Below are positions 50,291-59,572 of a stretch of 64,000 nt of DNA, one piece after another. The notes beneath the pieces were generated by a model. It had not been told where the DNA came from and ran no database searches. It saw only the letters and a program-made list of their open reading frames with translations. The stretch's first letter is position 1; each line of letters starts with the position of its first letter. A program made the position numbers and the translations under genes. The stretch covers positions 3,472,001 to 3,536,000 of the forward strand of contig OZ246946.1 of NCBI GenBank assembly GCA_965232015.1, in the 5' to 3' direction. The DNA is from JAJEAO01 sp963667635. GTDB taxonomy: Bacteria; Acidobacteriota; Vicinamibacteria; Marinacidobacterales; Marinacidobacteraceae.

Positions 50291-50539
50291 TCAGCCGCCT
50301 CCCACGAAAGTCACGATCTCCATCCGGTCGCCAGGCCGCAGCGCGGTCGCGGCGTGCCTCGCGCGGCGGACGATCCGCCCGTTCACTTCGACCGCCACCG
50401 GCTTGCGGTCGAGGCCGAGGGCGATGAGCGCTCCCCGCACCGAAGCCGGCCGGGGCAGGGGGCGTTCCTTGCCGTTCACGAGCAGCGTCTCCGGCGCCCG
50501 GGGGCGGCGCGGTTCGCCGCGGGGTGGCTCGGAGGACAT
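50291..50539 (-). CDS. thiS: Sulfur carrier protein ThiS
   Basis: 82 aa ubiquitin-like carrier. Core LLVNGKERPLP, VAVEVNGRIVRRARH and RPGDRMEIVTFVGGG, ending in the Gly-Gly that is activated as thiocarboxylate. An N-terminal extension of ~18 residues is Pro/Arg-rich. Divergent from selA across 67 bp. Confidence 0.9.
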   Translation of the reverse strand: MSSEPPRGEPRRPRAPETLLVNGKERPLPRPASVRGALIALGLDRKPVAVEVNGRIVRRARHAATALRPGDRMEIVTFVGGG

Positions 50540-50606
50540 GCTTGCGGACGCGGGAGCCTACCCGGTTCAGGCACCGGCCGAAGGGCTACTCTCCCGGCCC
50601 CGATCC

Positions 50607-52049
50607 ATGCCCGAACGTCGTTCCCCTCCGATGCGCATCCCGGCCGTCGGAAGGCTGCTCGAGACCGAACCGTTCCGCGCGCTCGCGACCAGGTGGGGGA
50701 GAGGCCTCGTCACCACCGCGATCCGGCGCGAGGTCGCGGCGGTGCGGCGAGGCCTGCGAGCGGGAGTCGTCGCCGCGGAGTTCTCCCGCGATCCGGACGG
50801 TTGGCTGCTCGAAGCGGTGCGGGGTCGTCTCGATCGGTGGAAGGGCCCGCGCCTTCGCCGGGTGATCAACGCCACCGGCGTGATCGTGCACACGAACCTC
50901 GGCCGGGCGCCGCTCGCTTCGGAGGCGGCGGCGGCGGTGTTCCGCGCCGCGAGCGGATACGTGGACCTCGAATTCGACCTCGATTCCGGCGTCCGCGGGA
51001 GCCGACAGTCGCATCTCACCGGACTGCTCGAAGCGATGTTCGGAGTGCCCGCCGCGCTCGTCGTGAACAACGCCGCCGGGGCGGTGCTCCTCGCGCTCGA
51101 CTCGCTGGCGGCGGGCCGCGAGGTCATCGTCTCGCGGGGCGAACTCGTGGAGATCGGCGGCTCCTTCCGGATCCCGGACATCCTCGAAAAGAGCGGCGCC
51201 CGCCTGCGCGAGGTCGGGACCACGAACCGCACCCGGGCGGACGACTACCGCCGGGCGCTGGAGGCGGGAGGCGAGGACGTCGGCGCCCTCCTGCGGGTCC
51301 ACCCGTCGAACTTCCGCATCGTCGGCTTCACCGAGGCGGCGCGGATGGCGGAACTGGTCGCCCTGGGCCGCGAGTTCGAGGTGCCGGTGATCGAGGACTT
51401 CGGCAGCGGCAACGTGCTCCCGCTCGCGGACCACGGGGTCCACGGCGGCGCGGAGGAGCCGACCGTGCCGGACCGGGTCGCCGCCGGCGCGGACCTGCTG
51501 GTCTTCTCCGGGGACAAGCTCCTCGGGGGACCGCAGGCGGGCATCCTGCTCGGAGCCGCCGAAGCGGTGGCGGCCTGCCGACGGAATCCGCTCGCCCGCG
51601 CGCTCCGCGCCGACAAGACCGTCGTGGCCGGGCTCGGGACGACGCTTCTCCTCCATGCCGCCGGTCGCGCTGGGCAGGACGTGCCCGTGATCCGGGCCAT
51701 CACCCGTCCGGTGGCCGACGTCGAGCGACTCGCCACCGCGCTGGCGGGCGCGCTGGCGCCGGTCCCCGACCCGTGGACGCTCTCGGTGGTGGCGGAGCAT
51801 TCGAGGATCGGCGGCGGCGCGGCTCCCGGAGCCGCGCTTCCGACGGTCTGCCTGGCCCTGACGCATGCGGACGAATCACCGCAGCGGCTCCGGCGCCGCC
51901 TCCTCGACTCCGACCCTCCGGTCGCCTCCCGGATCGTGGACGGGCGGGTGCTGCTCGATCTGCGCACCGTGATGGACGACGAACTGCCCGAGCTCGAGGG
52001 GGCGCTTCGGGATCTGCCCGGCTGGCGCCGTCCGTTCGCCGTTCGTTAG
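50607..52049 (+). CDS. selA: L-seryl-tRNA(Sec) selenium transferase
   Basis: 480-aa PLP enzyme turning Ser-tRNA(Sec) into Sec-tRNA(Sec) with selenophosphate. N-terminal IPAVGRLLETEPFRAL, then VINATGVIVHTNLGRAPL, and PLP-lysine motif VFSGDKLLGGPQAGIL. With SelD at 41 kb it implies a selenocysteine pathway; selB and selC are not in the window. The ATG at 50607 or 50631 may start it. Confidence 0.95.
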   Translation: MPERRSPPMRIPAVGRLLETEPFRALATRWGRGLVTTAIRREVAAVRRGLRAGVVAAEFSRDPDGWLLEAVRGRLDRWKGPRLRRVINATGVIVHTNLGRAPLASEAAAAVFRAASGYVDLEFDLDSGVRGSRQSHLTGLLEAMFGVPAALVVNNAAGAVLLALDSLAAGREVIVSRGELVEIGGSFRIPDILEKSGARLREVGTTNRTRADDYRRALEAGGEDVGALLRVHPSNFRIVGFTEAARMAELVALGREFEVPVIEDFGSGNVLPLADHGVHGGAEEPTVPDRVAAGADLLVFSGDKLLGGPQAGILLGAAEAVAACRRNPLARALRADKTVVAGLGTTLLLHAAGRAGQDVPVIRAITRPVADVERLATALAGALAPVPDPWTLSVVAEHSRIGGGAAPGAALPTVCLALTHADESPQRLRRRLLDSDPPVASRIVDGRVLLDLRTVMDDELPELEGALRDLPGWRRPFAVR

Positions 52050-52124
52050 CATCCCGCACCGCTCCCCCGGGCCTGCCGGTCCGCCTCGACCTCCCTCGGG
52101 CCCCGCCTCCACCGGAGAGCGCCG

Positions 52125-53732
52125 ATGGAGACCGACGCACCGGTCGCCGCCCATCCCATGACCACCAACGCTTCCTCGCCAGCCCCCCGCGCCGTCTTGA
52201 GCGTCAGCCGGAAAGATGGTCTTCCGGAGTTCGCCCGCGGGCTGGTGGAGCGCGGTTTCGAATTGGTGGCGAGCGGCGGCACCGCCCGCGCGCTTCAGGA
52301 GGCCGGCATCCCGGTCCTCGGGGTCTCCGATGTGACCGGTCATCCGGAGGTCCTCGACGGCCGGGTCAAGACGCTCCACCCGGCGATCCACGCCGGCGTG
52401 CTGGCGCGGCCGTCGCGTCCCGACGACCTCGCCTCGCTCGAGAGCCTGGGCATCCGGCGCATCTCGCTGGTGGCGGTCAACTTCTACCCGTTCGAGCGGA
52501 CCGTCGCCGCCGGCGCCGCCGAGGACGAAGCGCTCGAGAACATCGACATCGGTGGGCCGTGTCTCGTCCGCGCGGCGGCGAAGAACTGGCCCGGGGTCAC
52601 GGTCGTCGTGGACCCCGACGACTACCCGGCGGTCCTCGCCTCGCTCGATGAGCCGGACGACGCCGGCCGGGCGTTCCGCCGTCGTCTCGCCCTGCGCGCC
52701 TTCGCCGCCACCGCCGCCTACGAGGCGGCGATCTCCGGCTGGTTCGCCTCCCTCGACGGGGAGCGGTTCCCCGAGCGGCTCGTCGTGGCGTTCGACCGGA
52801 TCGCGCCCCTCCGCTACGGCGAGAACCCGAACCAGCAGGCGGCGCTCTACGGGGACGGCGGACCGGGCGTTCCCGGGTCGCGTCAGCTCCAGGGCAAGGA
52901 GCTTTCCTACAACAACATCCTCGATCTGGACGCCGCGGTCCGGTGCGTCGCCGATCTCGCCACCCTGCCCGCCGGGCGGCAGGGGGCGGCGGCCGTGGTC
53001 ATCAAGCACTCCAACCCCGCCGGCGCCGCCATCGCGCCGACGGTGGCGGAGGCCTGGGTCGCCGCCCGGGCCACCGACCCGGTCTCCGCGTTCGGGGGCG
53101 TCGTAGCCCTCAGCGGCGTGGTGGAGGCGTCCACCGCGAAGGAGCTGCGCCGGACGTTTCTGGAAGCGATCGCGGCGCCCCGGTTCACTGCGGTCGCCCG
53201 CCGCCTGCTCCGACGGAAGAAGAGCCTCCGGCTTCTCGAAGTCCCGGCTCTCGGGGACTCCGAGCGGTTCGTTCCCGCCGGACGCTCCTTCGCCCGGGTC
53301 GCGGGCGGGTTGCTGGCGCAGGACTGGGACGTCGGGGACGACGAGAGCCGGTGGAAGACGGTGAGCGCGGTCGAGCCCGACGCCGGGCAGCTCGAATCGC
53401 TCCGCTTCGCATGGCGCGCGGTGAAGCACGTCAAGTCGAACGCCATCGTGGTGGCGCGCGGGACGGCCCTTCTCGGCGTCGGCGCCGGGCAGATGAGCCG
53501 ACTCGATTCCTGCCGACTGGCGGTGGAGAAGGCCACGGTTCCGCTCGAGGGCGCGGTGGCGGCGTCGGACGCCTTCTTCCCGTTCGACGACGGGCTGGCC
53601 GAGCTCGCGAGGGCCGGCGTGACCGCCGTGATCCAGCCTGGGGGTTCGGTGCGCGATGCGGAGGTCATCGCGGCCGCCGACGCCCGGGGCATCGCGCTCG
53701 TCCATACCGGCGCTCGCCACTTCCGCCACTAG
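52125..53732 (+). CDS. purH: AICAR transformylase/IMP cyclohydrolase
   Basis: 535-aa bifunctional enzyme for the last two steps of IMP synthesis. N-terminal IMP cyclohydrolase: LSVSRKDGLPEFARGL, VASGGTARAL, HPEVLDGRVKTLHPAIHAG. C-terminal transformylase: RYGENPNQQAALY, LSYNNILDLDAAVR, VIKHSNPAG (Lys-His) and DPVSAFGGVV; ends with FFPFDDGLAELARAGVTAVI. Start 52125 gives a short extra N-terminus; ATG at residue 12 is an option. Confidence 0.95.
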   Translation: METDAPVAAHPMTTNASSPAPRAVLSVSRKDGLPEFARGLVERGFELVASGGTARALQEAGIPVLGVSDVTGHPEVLDGRVKTLHPAIHAGVLARPSRPDDLASLESLGIRRISLVAVNFYPFERTVAAGAAEDEALENIDIGGPCLVRAAAKNWPGVTVVVDPDDYPAVLASLDEPDDAGRAFRRRLALRAFAATAAYEAAISGWFASLDGERFPERLVVAFDRIAPLRYGENPNQQAALYGDGGPGVPGSRQLQGKELSYNNILDLDAAVRCVADLATLPAGRQGAAAVVIKHSNPAGAAIAPTVAEAWVAARATDPVSAFGGVVALSGVVEASTAKELRRTFLEAIAAPRFTAVARRLLRRKKSLRLLEVPALGDSERFVPAGRSFARVAGGLLAQDWDVGDDESRWKTVSAVEPDAGQLESLRFAWRAVKHVKSNAIVVARGTALLGVGAGQMSRLDSCRLAVEKATVPLEGAVAASDAFFPFDDGLAELARAGVTAVIQPGGSVRDAEVIAAADARGIALVHTGARHFRH

Positions 53733-53762
53733 TCCGCGCCCCGATTCCGGTAAATTCTGGGG

Positions 53763-55769
53763 ATGCGGGCAGCGCGGCGAGTGGGGACCGGTTGGGGTGC
53801 GCTCCCGGCGTGCCTCCTTTTCGGCGTCGTCGCCTCGGCGCAGTCGCCTCCGGCGGAAGAGGCCGCGGCTCCGGAACCGCCGCCCCTCGACCCGGTGGCC
53901 GCCGCCTATCGCCACTTCGCCGAGGGGCGGCTCGCGCAGATGGAACGGGACTTCGAGGCCGCCATCGCCGCCTACCGGCGGGCGGCGGATCTCGACCCGA
54001 ACGGCGCCGGGCCGCTGGTGGCGCTCGCCGAGCTGCGCCTCGCGGCCGGTGACTTCGAGGCCGCGGAGAGCGCTGCCGAAGAGGCGGTGGCCCGCGACCC
54101 GAACGCGGGACGGGCGCACCGCCTGCTTGGAGCGCTCCACTACCAGCGCGCCCGCGCCGACGGCGGGCGCGAGGATCTCGAGCGCGCGGTCGCGTCCTAC
54201 GAGGAAGCGGTCCGGCTCGATCCCGACGATCTCGAGACCCGCTCCCGGCTCGCGCGGCTCCTCCAGCCGATGGGCCGGATCGAGGATGCCTCGACCCACC
54301 TCCGTGAACTCGTCCAGAGGGCGCCCGACGCCTTCACCGAGCTCCAGGAACTCGCTTCTCTCCGCCTCGCCGCCGGGGATCGGGAACAGGCGTTCGATTT
54401 CCTGCTCCAGTCGCTCCGGGTCGAACCCCGGAACCCCGACGCCCGCAAGATGCTGGACGACCTGCTTCGGGAGGACATCCCCGGGCGAACACGCGAGGAG
54501 ATGCTCGCCGACGTGGCCGAGCTCTACGGGGACGCCGCCGCCCGGCACCCCGAAGATCCCGACCTCGCGCTGGCGTACGCCGACGTCCTGGCGCGTACCG
54601 GTCAGCTCGAGGAGGCCGCCGCCGCGTTCGAGACGCTCGTCGCGAGGCAGCCGGACAGCGAGATCGCGCTCATGGGGCTCGCCATGGTGCGCCGGGAGCA
54701 GATGCGACTCGAGGACGCCGAGACGGCGCTCTCGCGACTGGTGGCGAAGAACGACCGCAGCGTGCCGGGACGACTGGCGCTCGGAGGCGTGTTCCTCGCC
54801 CAGTGCCAGTACGAGAAGGCGGTGGACCAGTTCGAGTCGCTCGCCGGGCTCCCGATGGAGGACTACGGCTCCGGCCGCCGGCGCGAGGTTCTCGGTCGGC
54901 TGGCGCAGGCGCTCGAGCACCTTGGCCGCTACGACGAGGCGCTGGAGGTTCTGGAGGAAGCCGCGGATCTCGCCGGCTCGAGTCGGGCGGCGCTCTCCTT
55001 CCAGGTGGCGCAGGTCCAGAACCGACTCGCGGCCGGCGACCCGCAGGGCGCCGCCGGTCGGATCGCCGGCCTCAAGGAAGAGGAACCCGCCGACCCCGGG
55101 CTCCTCGCCCTCGAAGCCCGGGTGCTTGCGGCGGAGGGCCGGTTGGATGCCGCTCTCGGCATCCTCCAGGGTCTCGTCTCGACCTACCCCACGGTGGCCG
55201 GGGCGCGGTTCGCCCTCGTACGGCACCACGCCGCGGTCGGGGACATCGCGCTCGCCGAGGCGCAGACCCGCGACTGGCTGGAGGAGAATCCGGCCGACGC
55301 CACCTTCCGGTTCCAACTGGGCGCCCTGCTGGAGCAGCAGGGTCGGCACGAGGAGGCCGAGGTGGAGTTCCGGCGCGTCATCGACGCGGTTCCGAACCAC
55401 GACCTCGCGCTGAACTATCTCGGCTACATGCTCGCCGACCGGGGCGACCGGCTGGGAGAGTCGCGAGACCTCATCCAGCGCGCCCTCGACCAGGATCCCT
55501 ACAACGGCTCCTACCTCGACAGCCTCGGATGGGTGCAGTTCCGGATGGGCGATGTGGAGGAGGCCGAGCCGAACCTGCTGCGCGCCCAGCGCTGCATGCC
55601 GCGCAACAGCGTCGTGCTGGACCACCTCGGGGACCTCTACCGGGCGAAGGGGGATTCGGGCCAGGCGGTGCGTTTCTGGAGACTCGCGCTCGAACACGAT
55701 GGCGACGGCGAGCTGGAGCAGGACGGGGTGGCCCGGAAGATCGAGGCGGCCGGCCACGAGCCCGACTGA
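53763..55769 (+). CDS. Secreted TPR-repeat protein
   Basis: 668 aa with a signal peptide (LPACLLFGVVASAQS). The rest is a chain of tetratricopeptide repeats, for example AIAAYRRAADLDPNGAGPLV, AVASYEEAVRLDPDDLETRS and ALNYLGYMLADRGDRLGESR. It occupies the place of the TPR gene upstream of lolB-ispE in proteobacteria, suggesting a role in outer-membrane or envelope assembly. It is periplasmic or outer-membrane linked. Confidence 0.88.
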   Translation: MRAARRVGTGWGALPACLLFGVVASAQSPPAEEAAAPEPPPLDPVAAAYRHFAEGRLAQMERDFEAAIAAYRRAADLDPNGAGPLVALAELRLAAGDFEAAESAAEEAVARDPNAGRAHRLLGALHYQRARADGGREDLERAVASYEEAVRLDPDDLETRSRLARLLQPMGRIEDASTHLRELVQRAPDAFTELQELASLRLAAGDREQAFDFLLQSLRVEPRNPDARKMLDDLLREDIPGRTREEMLADVAELYGDAAARHPEDPDLALAYADVLARTGQLEEAAAAFETLVARQPDSEIALMGLAMVRREQMRLEDAETALSRLVAKNDRSVPGRLALGGVFLAQCQYEKAVDQFESLAGLPMEDYGSGRRREVLGRLAQALEHLGRYDEALEVLEEAADLAGSSRAALSFQVAQVQNRLAAGDPQGAAGRIAGLKEEEPADPGLLALEARVLAAEGRLDAALGILQGLVSTYPTVAGARFALVRHHAAVGDIALAEAQTRDWLEENPADATFRFQLGALLEQQGRHEEAEVEFRRVIDAVPNHDLALNYLGYMLADRGDRLGESRDLIQRALDQDPYNGSYLDSLGWVQFRMGDVEEAEPNLLRAQRCMPRNSVVLDHLGDLYRAKGDSGQAVRFWRLALEHDGDGELEQDGVARKIEAAGHEPD

Positions 55770-56661
55770 CTCTCGCCGCCGTCCGGCGTCGGGGTCCCGG
55801 TCCCAGTCCGGTCGCCGTCGGGCGCGGTGCTGGGCCGCGGGTCTGGTCGCGGCCGCGACGCTCGCCGGGTGCTCGGCTCGCAGGCCCCCATCCACGGCGC
55901 CGACCGGGCCCGCGCTCACCGACGCCGGCGTTCGGGAGCTGCTCGTCGAGGCGGTCCGGACGGCGAGCGCGGTCCGCCGCTACGAGGCCGTACTCGGCAT
56001 CCGCGGGGCCGGCCCGGACGGCCGTTTCTCGGGACGGATGCTGTTCGTCTTCGCGCGGCGCGAAGGCCGGAGCGCCTCGGCCGCGGTCGAGGCGCTCCGG
56101 ATGGAGGCGTTTGCGCCGGTGGGCGGTTCGCGGTGGAGTCTGGTGGCTCGGCCCGGCCGGGTCCGCGTCGTCGCCGCGTCGGAGCAGGCGTTCGCCGAGG
56201 GGCAGGACCTCACCGAGTTTTCGGACCCGGTGCTCGGGATTCCGGTGGGCATCGAGGAAGTCGCCGCCCTGCTCGCGGGAATCGGAGCGCCGGTGGGCGC
56301 CGCCACCAGCGCCCGACCCACCGGAGAAGGCGGAGCGATGCGGCTCGACTCCGGGCCGATCCTGTGGTGGGACCGGTCCGGCGAGGCGCCGCAGGTGCGC
56401 CGGGTCGCCGCCTCCCGGTACCGCGCGACCTACCCCGGGGACTGGCGGAGCGGGAATCGGCAGGTGCCGCGCCAGATCGAGCTGTCCGCGGGCGGCATGG
56501 AGGCCACGCTCCGGGTCGAGGAACTCCGGGTGAACGCCCAGCTCCACCCGGAGGCGTTCGAGCTCCGGACGCCTCGCGGGTTCCGGCAAGTGTCGGTCCG
56601 CGAGCTGGCGCGCTCGCTCCTCGAGGCCCGCGAACAGCGCCGGAACGAGCCGCCCCCGTGA
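55699..56661 (+). CDS. LolB-like outer-membrane lipoprotein (DUF4292-type)
   Basis: About 265 residues after the lipobox LAGC (GLVAAATLAGCSARRP), with a LolA/LolB-like sheet: YEAVLGIRGAGPDGRFSGRM, LRMEAFAPVGGSRWSLVARP, PRQIELSAGGMEATLRVEEL. LolB inserts lipoproteins into the outer membrane. Position TPR-lolB-ispE-tRNA-prs supports it. No conventional start lies just ahead of the signal; the nearest in-frame ATG is 55699, inside the TPR gene, which gives a long arginine-rich leader, so the start is unsure. Confidence 0.7.
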   Translation: MATASWSRTGWPGRSRRPATSPTDSRRRPASGSRSQSGRRRARCWAAGLVAAATLAGCSARRPPSTAPTGPALTDAGVRELLVEAVRTASAVRRYEAVLGIRGAGPDGRFSGRMLFVFARREGRSASAAVEALRMEAFAPVGGSRWSLVARPGRVRVVAASEQAFAEGQDLTEFSDPVLGIPVGIEEVAALLAGIGAPVGAATSARPTGEGGAMRLDSGPILWWDRSGEAPQVRRVAASRYRATYPGDWRSGNRQVPRQIELSAGGMEATLRVEELRVNAQLHPEAFELRTPRGFRQVSVRELARSLLEAREQRRNEPPP

Positions 56662-57707
56662 TTTTCCCGGGTCGCGACGGCGACTCGTTCCTCGTCCGGG
56701 CCCCGGCCAAGGTGAATCTCGGGCTCGAGGTCCTCGGGCGCCGTCCCGACGGCTACCACGAGGTCCGCACCGTTCTCGCCACGGTGGATCTCGAGGACAC
56801 CCTGCGATTCGAGGTCGAGCCGGATGGGCTTCCCGGCCGGGTGCGCCTCACCTGCGACGATCCCGGCGTCCCGGAAGACGAGACGAATCTGGTGGCCCGG
56901 GCGGCGGCGCTCCTGGAGCGGCGCTTTCCCGGTCGGCTCCCGGCGCTGCGGATCCATCTCGCGAAGCGCATCCCCGCCGGGCGGGGGCTCGGCGGCGGCA
57001 GCTCCGACGCCGCCGCCACCCTCGTCGCGCTCGACCGGTGGTTCGCCCTCGGAGCGTCGGGAAGCGAGCTTCGGGAGCTGGCGGCGCAGATCGGCATGGA
57101 CGTCCCGTTCCTTGTCGGGGGCGGGACGGCGGTCGCCGTCGGGCGGGGCGACCGGGTGTTCCCCCTCGCCGAGGCGATCGAGCTGTCGCTCGTCCTCCTG
57201 ATCCCGGACTTCGGCGTCTCCACCCCCGCCGCCTACGCCGGCCTCCCCCGCGGATCCTTCCCGCGCCCTCCCGCTGCTACCATCCGCGACCCTTCCGGGT
57301 CCGGCGCGCGGTGGCTGCGCCGGGACCCGGAGGCCCTCGCCCGATGCCTCCGGAACGATCTGGAAGAGTCGCTCGCACTCCCGGGCGAAGCCTCCGATCC
57401 GTCGCCCGGCGGAGCGATTCGCCGGATGCGTCGGTCCCTCGAGTCGGCAGGGGCAATGGCGTCGGCGATGTCGGGCAGCGGTTCCGCCGTGTTCGGCGTC
57501 TTCTCCCACGGGGAGGCGGCGCAGGAAGCGGCGCAGCGGCTCGCGCGGACTCCCGGGCTCGTCGGCTGTCGGGCGCTGGCGTGCCGCACGATCGGACGGA
57601 TGGGGCGTGGCCGAGCGGCTAGGCGCCGGATTTTGGTTCCGGTTCACGAGGGTTCGAATCCTTCCGCCCCAGCGCTCCCGGTTCGTGGGCCGGTGAGGGG
57701 GAACTAG
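56658..57707 (+). CDS. ispE: 4-diphosphocytidyl-2-C-methyl-D-erythritol kinase, frame running through tRNA-Gln
   Basis: GHMP kinase of the non-mevalonate isoprenoid pathway. N-terminal VRAPAKVNLGLEVLGRRPDG, ATP loop PAGRGLGGGSSDAAATL, catalytic Asp in GMDVPFLVGGG, and AMSGSGSAVFGVF. GTG 56658 overlaps the lolB-like stop (GTGA). The usual C-terminus is near ACRTIGR at ~57600, yet no stop occurs: the frame crosses tRNA-Gln and stops at 57705-57707, adding about 35 residues. RNase P processing of a joint transcript would leave an ispE mRNA without stop codon. Confidence 0.92.
   Translation: MIFPGRDGDSFLVRAPAKVNLGLEVLGRRPDGYHEVRTVLATVDLEDTLRFEVEPDGLPGRVRLTCDDPGVPEDETNLVARAAALLERRFPGRLPALRIHLAKRIPAGRGLGGGSSDAAATLVALDRWFALGASGSELRELAAQIGMDVPFLVGGGTAVAVGRGDRVFPLAEAIELSLVLLIPDFGVSTPAAYAGLPRGSFPRPPAATIRDPSGSGARWLRRDPEALARCLRNDLEESLALPGEASDPSPGGAIRRMRRSLESAGAMASAMSGSGSAVFGVFSHGEAAQEAAQRLARTPGLVGCRALACRTIGRMGRGRAARRRILVPVHEGSNPSAPALPVRGPVRGN
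57601..57672 (+). tRNA. tRNA-Gln (UUG)
   Basis: 72-nt cloverleaf: acceptor TGGGGCG/CGCCCCA, D-stem GCC/GGC, anticodon arm CCGGA-TTTTGGT-TCCGG with anticodon TTG, T-arm GAGGG-TTCGAAT-CCTTC, discriminator G. CCA is not encoded. It lies entirely inside the open ispE frame, between ispE and prs as in many proteobacteria. Confidence 0.96.
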
Positions 57708-57732
57708 CCGCCTTTCCCCGCCACACCAAGCC

Positions 57733-58710
57733 ATGCAGACATCACCGCACGTCACCGGCCAGGGTTTCCGAGGCAACCTCCTGCTCTTCTCGGGCTCCTC
57801 GAATCCCACCTTCGCCTCCCGGGTCGCGCGCCATCTCGGGCGGGATCTTTCCCGGGTCCGCCTCGGGCGGTTCCGCGACGGGGAAGTCCGGCTGCAGATC
57901 CAGGACAACGTGCGCGGGGCCGATGTCTTCGTGATCCAGTCCACCTGCCCTCCGGTCAACGAGAACCTGATGGAGCTGCTCCTCATGGTGGATGCGCTGA
58001 AGCGCGCCTCGGCGGCGCGCATCAACGCCGTCGTGCCCTACTACGGCTACGGCCGGCAGGACCGCAAGGACCGGCCGCGGGTTCCGATCTCGGCGAAGCT
58101 GGTCGCCGACCTTCTCTCGGTGGCCGGCGTGCACCGGGTGATCACGATGGAGCTCCACGCCGGCCAGATCCAGGGCTATTTCGACATTCCGGTGGACCAC
58201 CTCTACGCCGCGCCGGTCATGCTCGACTACCTTGGCGCGTCGCAGCTCGATCGCGTCATCCTGGTGTCCCCCGACGCCGGCGGCGTGGAGCGGGCGCGTC
58301 TGTTCGGGAAGCGGCTCGGCGTGGGCATCGCGGTGATGGACAAGCGCCGCGGGGAGGACAACGAGGTCGAGACGATCCATGTCGTCGGCGACGTGCGTGA
58401 TCGAACCGCGGTGATCGTGGACGACATCGTGGACTCCGCCGGGACCCTGATGCGGGCCGCCGGAGCGCTACGGGAGGCCGGCGCCCGACGGGTGCTGGCG
58501 ATCTGCACCCATCCGGTGCTTTCCGGGTCGGCGGCGGACCGGATCCGCCGGGGACCGATCGAGCGCGTCATCGTCGGAGACACGATTCCGCTCTCGGACG
58601 CGAGCCGCGCCGCCGGCCACAAGATCAAGGTCCTTTCGGTCGCTTCGCTGTTCGCGCGCGCCATCGAGTCGGTGCACGGGGAAACGAGCGTCAGCTCGCT
58701 CTTCGTCTAG
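57733..58710 (+). CDS. prs: Ribose-phosphate pyrophosphokinase
   Basis: 325 aa; makes PRPP from ribose 5-phosphate and ATP for nucleotide and amino acid synthesis. LLLFSGSSNPTFASRVARHL, RFRDGEVRLQIQDNVRGADV, VVPYYGYGRQDRKDRPRVPI and the PRPP loop VIVDDIVDSAGTLMRAA. Length is standard. It follows tRNA-Gln by 60 nt. Confidence 0.96.
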   Translation: MQTSPHVTGQGFRGNLLLFSGSSNPTFASRVARHLGRDLSRVRLGRFRDGEVRLQIQDNVRGADVFVIQSTCPPVNENLMELLLMVDALKRASAARINAVVPYYGYGRQDRKDRPRVPISAKLVADLLSVAGVHRVITMELHAGQIQGYFDIPVDHLYAAPVMLDYLGASQLDRVILVSPDAGGVERARLFGKRLGVGIAVMDKRRGEDNEVETIHVVGDVRDRTAVIVDDIVDSAGTLMRAAGALREAGARRVLAICTHPVLSGSAADRIRRGPIERVIVGDTIPLSDASRAAGHKIKVLSVASLFARAIESVHGETSVSSLFV

Positions 58711-58841
58711 AAGCCGCTCACATTGTTACAATCCGCCGCCCGATTCCGGCGTGACCGGTCTTCCGCTCACGCGGCCTGATTCCCCTCGGCGGCGTCGGGA
58801 TCTGGAGCCGGGCCGCCGACCGCGGACCTGACGTCCGGCCC

Positions 58842-58873
58842 CATCGGCCGGCGTCATCGGCCGGCCTCATCGG
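58842..58873 (+). repeat. 13-bp tandem repeat ahead of rplY
   Basis: CATCGGCCGGC(G/C)T occurs at 58842 and 58855, followed by a partial third CATCGG at 58868. It lies in the 219-bp prs-rplY gap, where a TACAAT at 58727-58732 could be a -10 box. Meaning unknown. Confidence 0.4.
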
Positions 58874-58929
58874 ATCGCCGACCGCTTTCCGCGCTCTTCC
58901 CCCCCTTCGCCCCTCCCACCGAGCACACC

Positions 58930-59550
58930 ATGTCCAAGGTCACCGTTTCCGCCAGCGCGCGGACCGAAGTCGGGAAGGGGGCGAATCGTCGCCTCCGGGC
59001 CACCGGCCAGATCCCCGCCGTCATGTACGGAGGCGACCGGGGCGCCCGCAGCCTCGCTCTCTCGCCCCGCCGCATCACCGAGATCCTGCGCTCCCCGCGC
59101 GGAGGGAACACGATCTTCACGCTCGAGATCGCGGGCGAGGCCGCGCCGGAGCAGGTGATGATCCACGACTACCAGCTCCATCCGCTCGATCACGCGGTTC
59201 TCCACGCCGATCTCATGCGCGTGGAACCCGACAAGGCATCGCAGTGGCACGTCCCGGTCCACCTCGTGGGCGAGGCGGCAGGCGTCAAGCGGGGCGGGTA
59301 CCTCGACTTCGTGACGCGCACCCTGACCGTGACCTGCCTTCCCCACGACATCCCGACGCACCTGACGCTCGACGTCAGCACCCTCGACTACGGCGACACG
59401 GCCCGGGCGAGCGCGGTGCCCCTCCCGGACAAACTCGCGCTCGCGACCGATGACGATGTGGTCGTCGCCCATGTCTCCCCGCCGAAGGGAATCGAGGAAG
59501 ACGAAGAGGAGGCCGAGGAGCTCCCCGAAGCCGAGGCCGCGGTCGAATAG
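58930..59550 (+). CDS. rplY: Ribosomal protein bL25 (Ctc/TL5 long form)
   Basis: 206 aa. N-terminal 5S rRNA-binding domain (SASARTEVGKGANRRLRATG, IPAVMYGG) and the long C-terminal beta domain of the Ctc type (WHVPVHLVGEAAGVKRGG), ending in an acidic tail EEDEEEAEELPEAEAAVE. Order prs-rplY-pth is classic. Confidence 0.94.
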   Translation: MSKVTVSASARTEVGKGANRRLRATGQIPAVMYGGDRGARSLALSPRRITEILRSPRGGNTIFTLEIAGEAAPEQVMIHDYQLHPLDHAVLHADLMRVEPDKASQWHVPVHLVGEAAGVKRGGYLDFVTRTLTVTCLPHDIPTHLTLDVSTLDYGDTARASAVPLPDKLALATDDDVVVAHVSPPKGIEEDEEEAEELPEAEAAVE

Positions 59551-59572
59551 CCGGTGACCTCCTCCTGACCCG

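Noticed and set aside
50540..50606. Possible TPP riboswitch ahead of thiS
   Set aside because: The gap to selA is only 67 bp and lacks the conserved CTGAGA and related blocks.
51876..55919. Very long open frame (over 1,300 codons) on the minus strand
   Set aside because: It is antisense to selA, purH and the TPR gene, all with clear family motifs; such frames arise because stop codons are rare in GC-rich DNA. Its translation has no recognisable domains.
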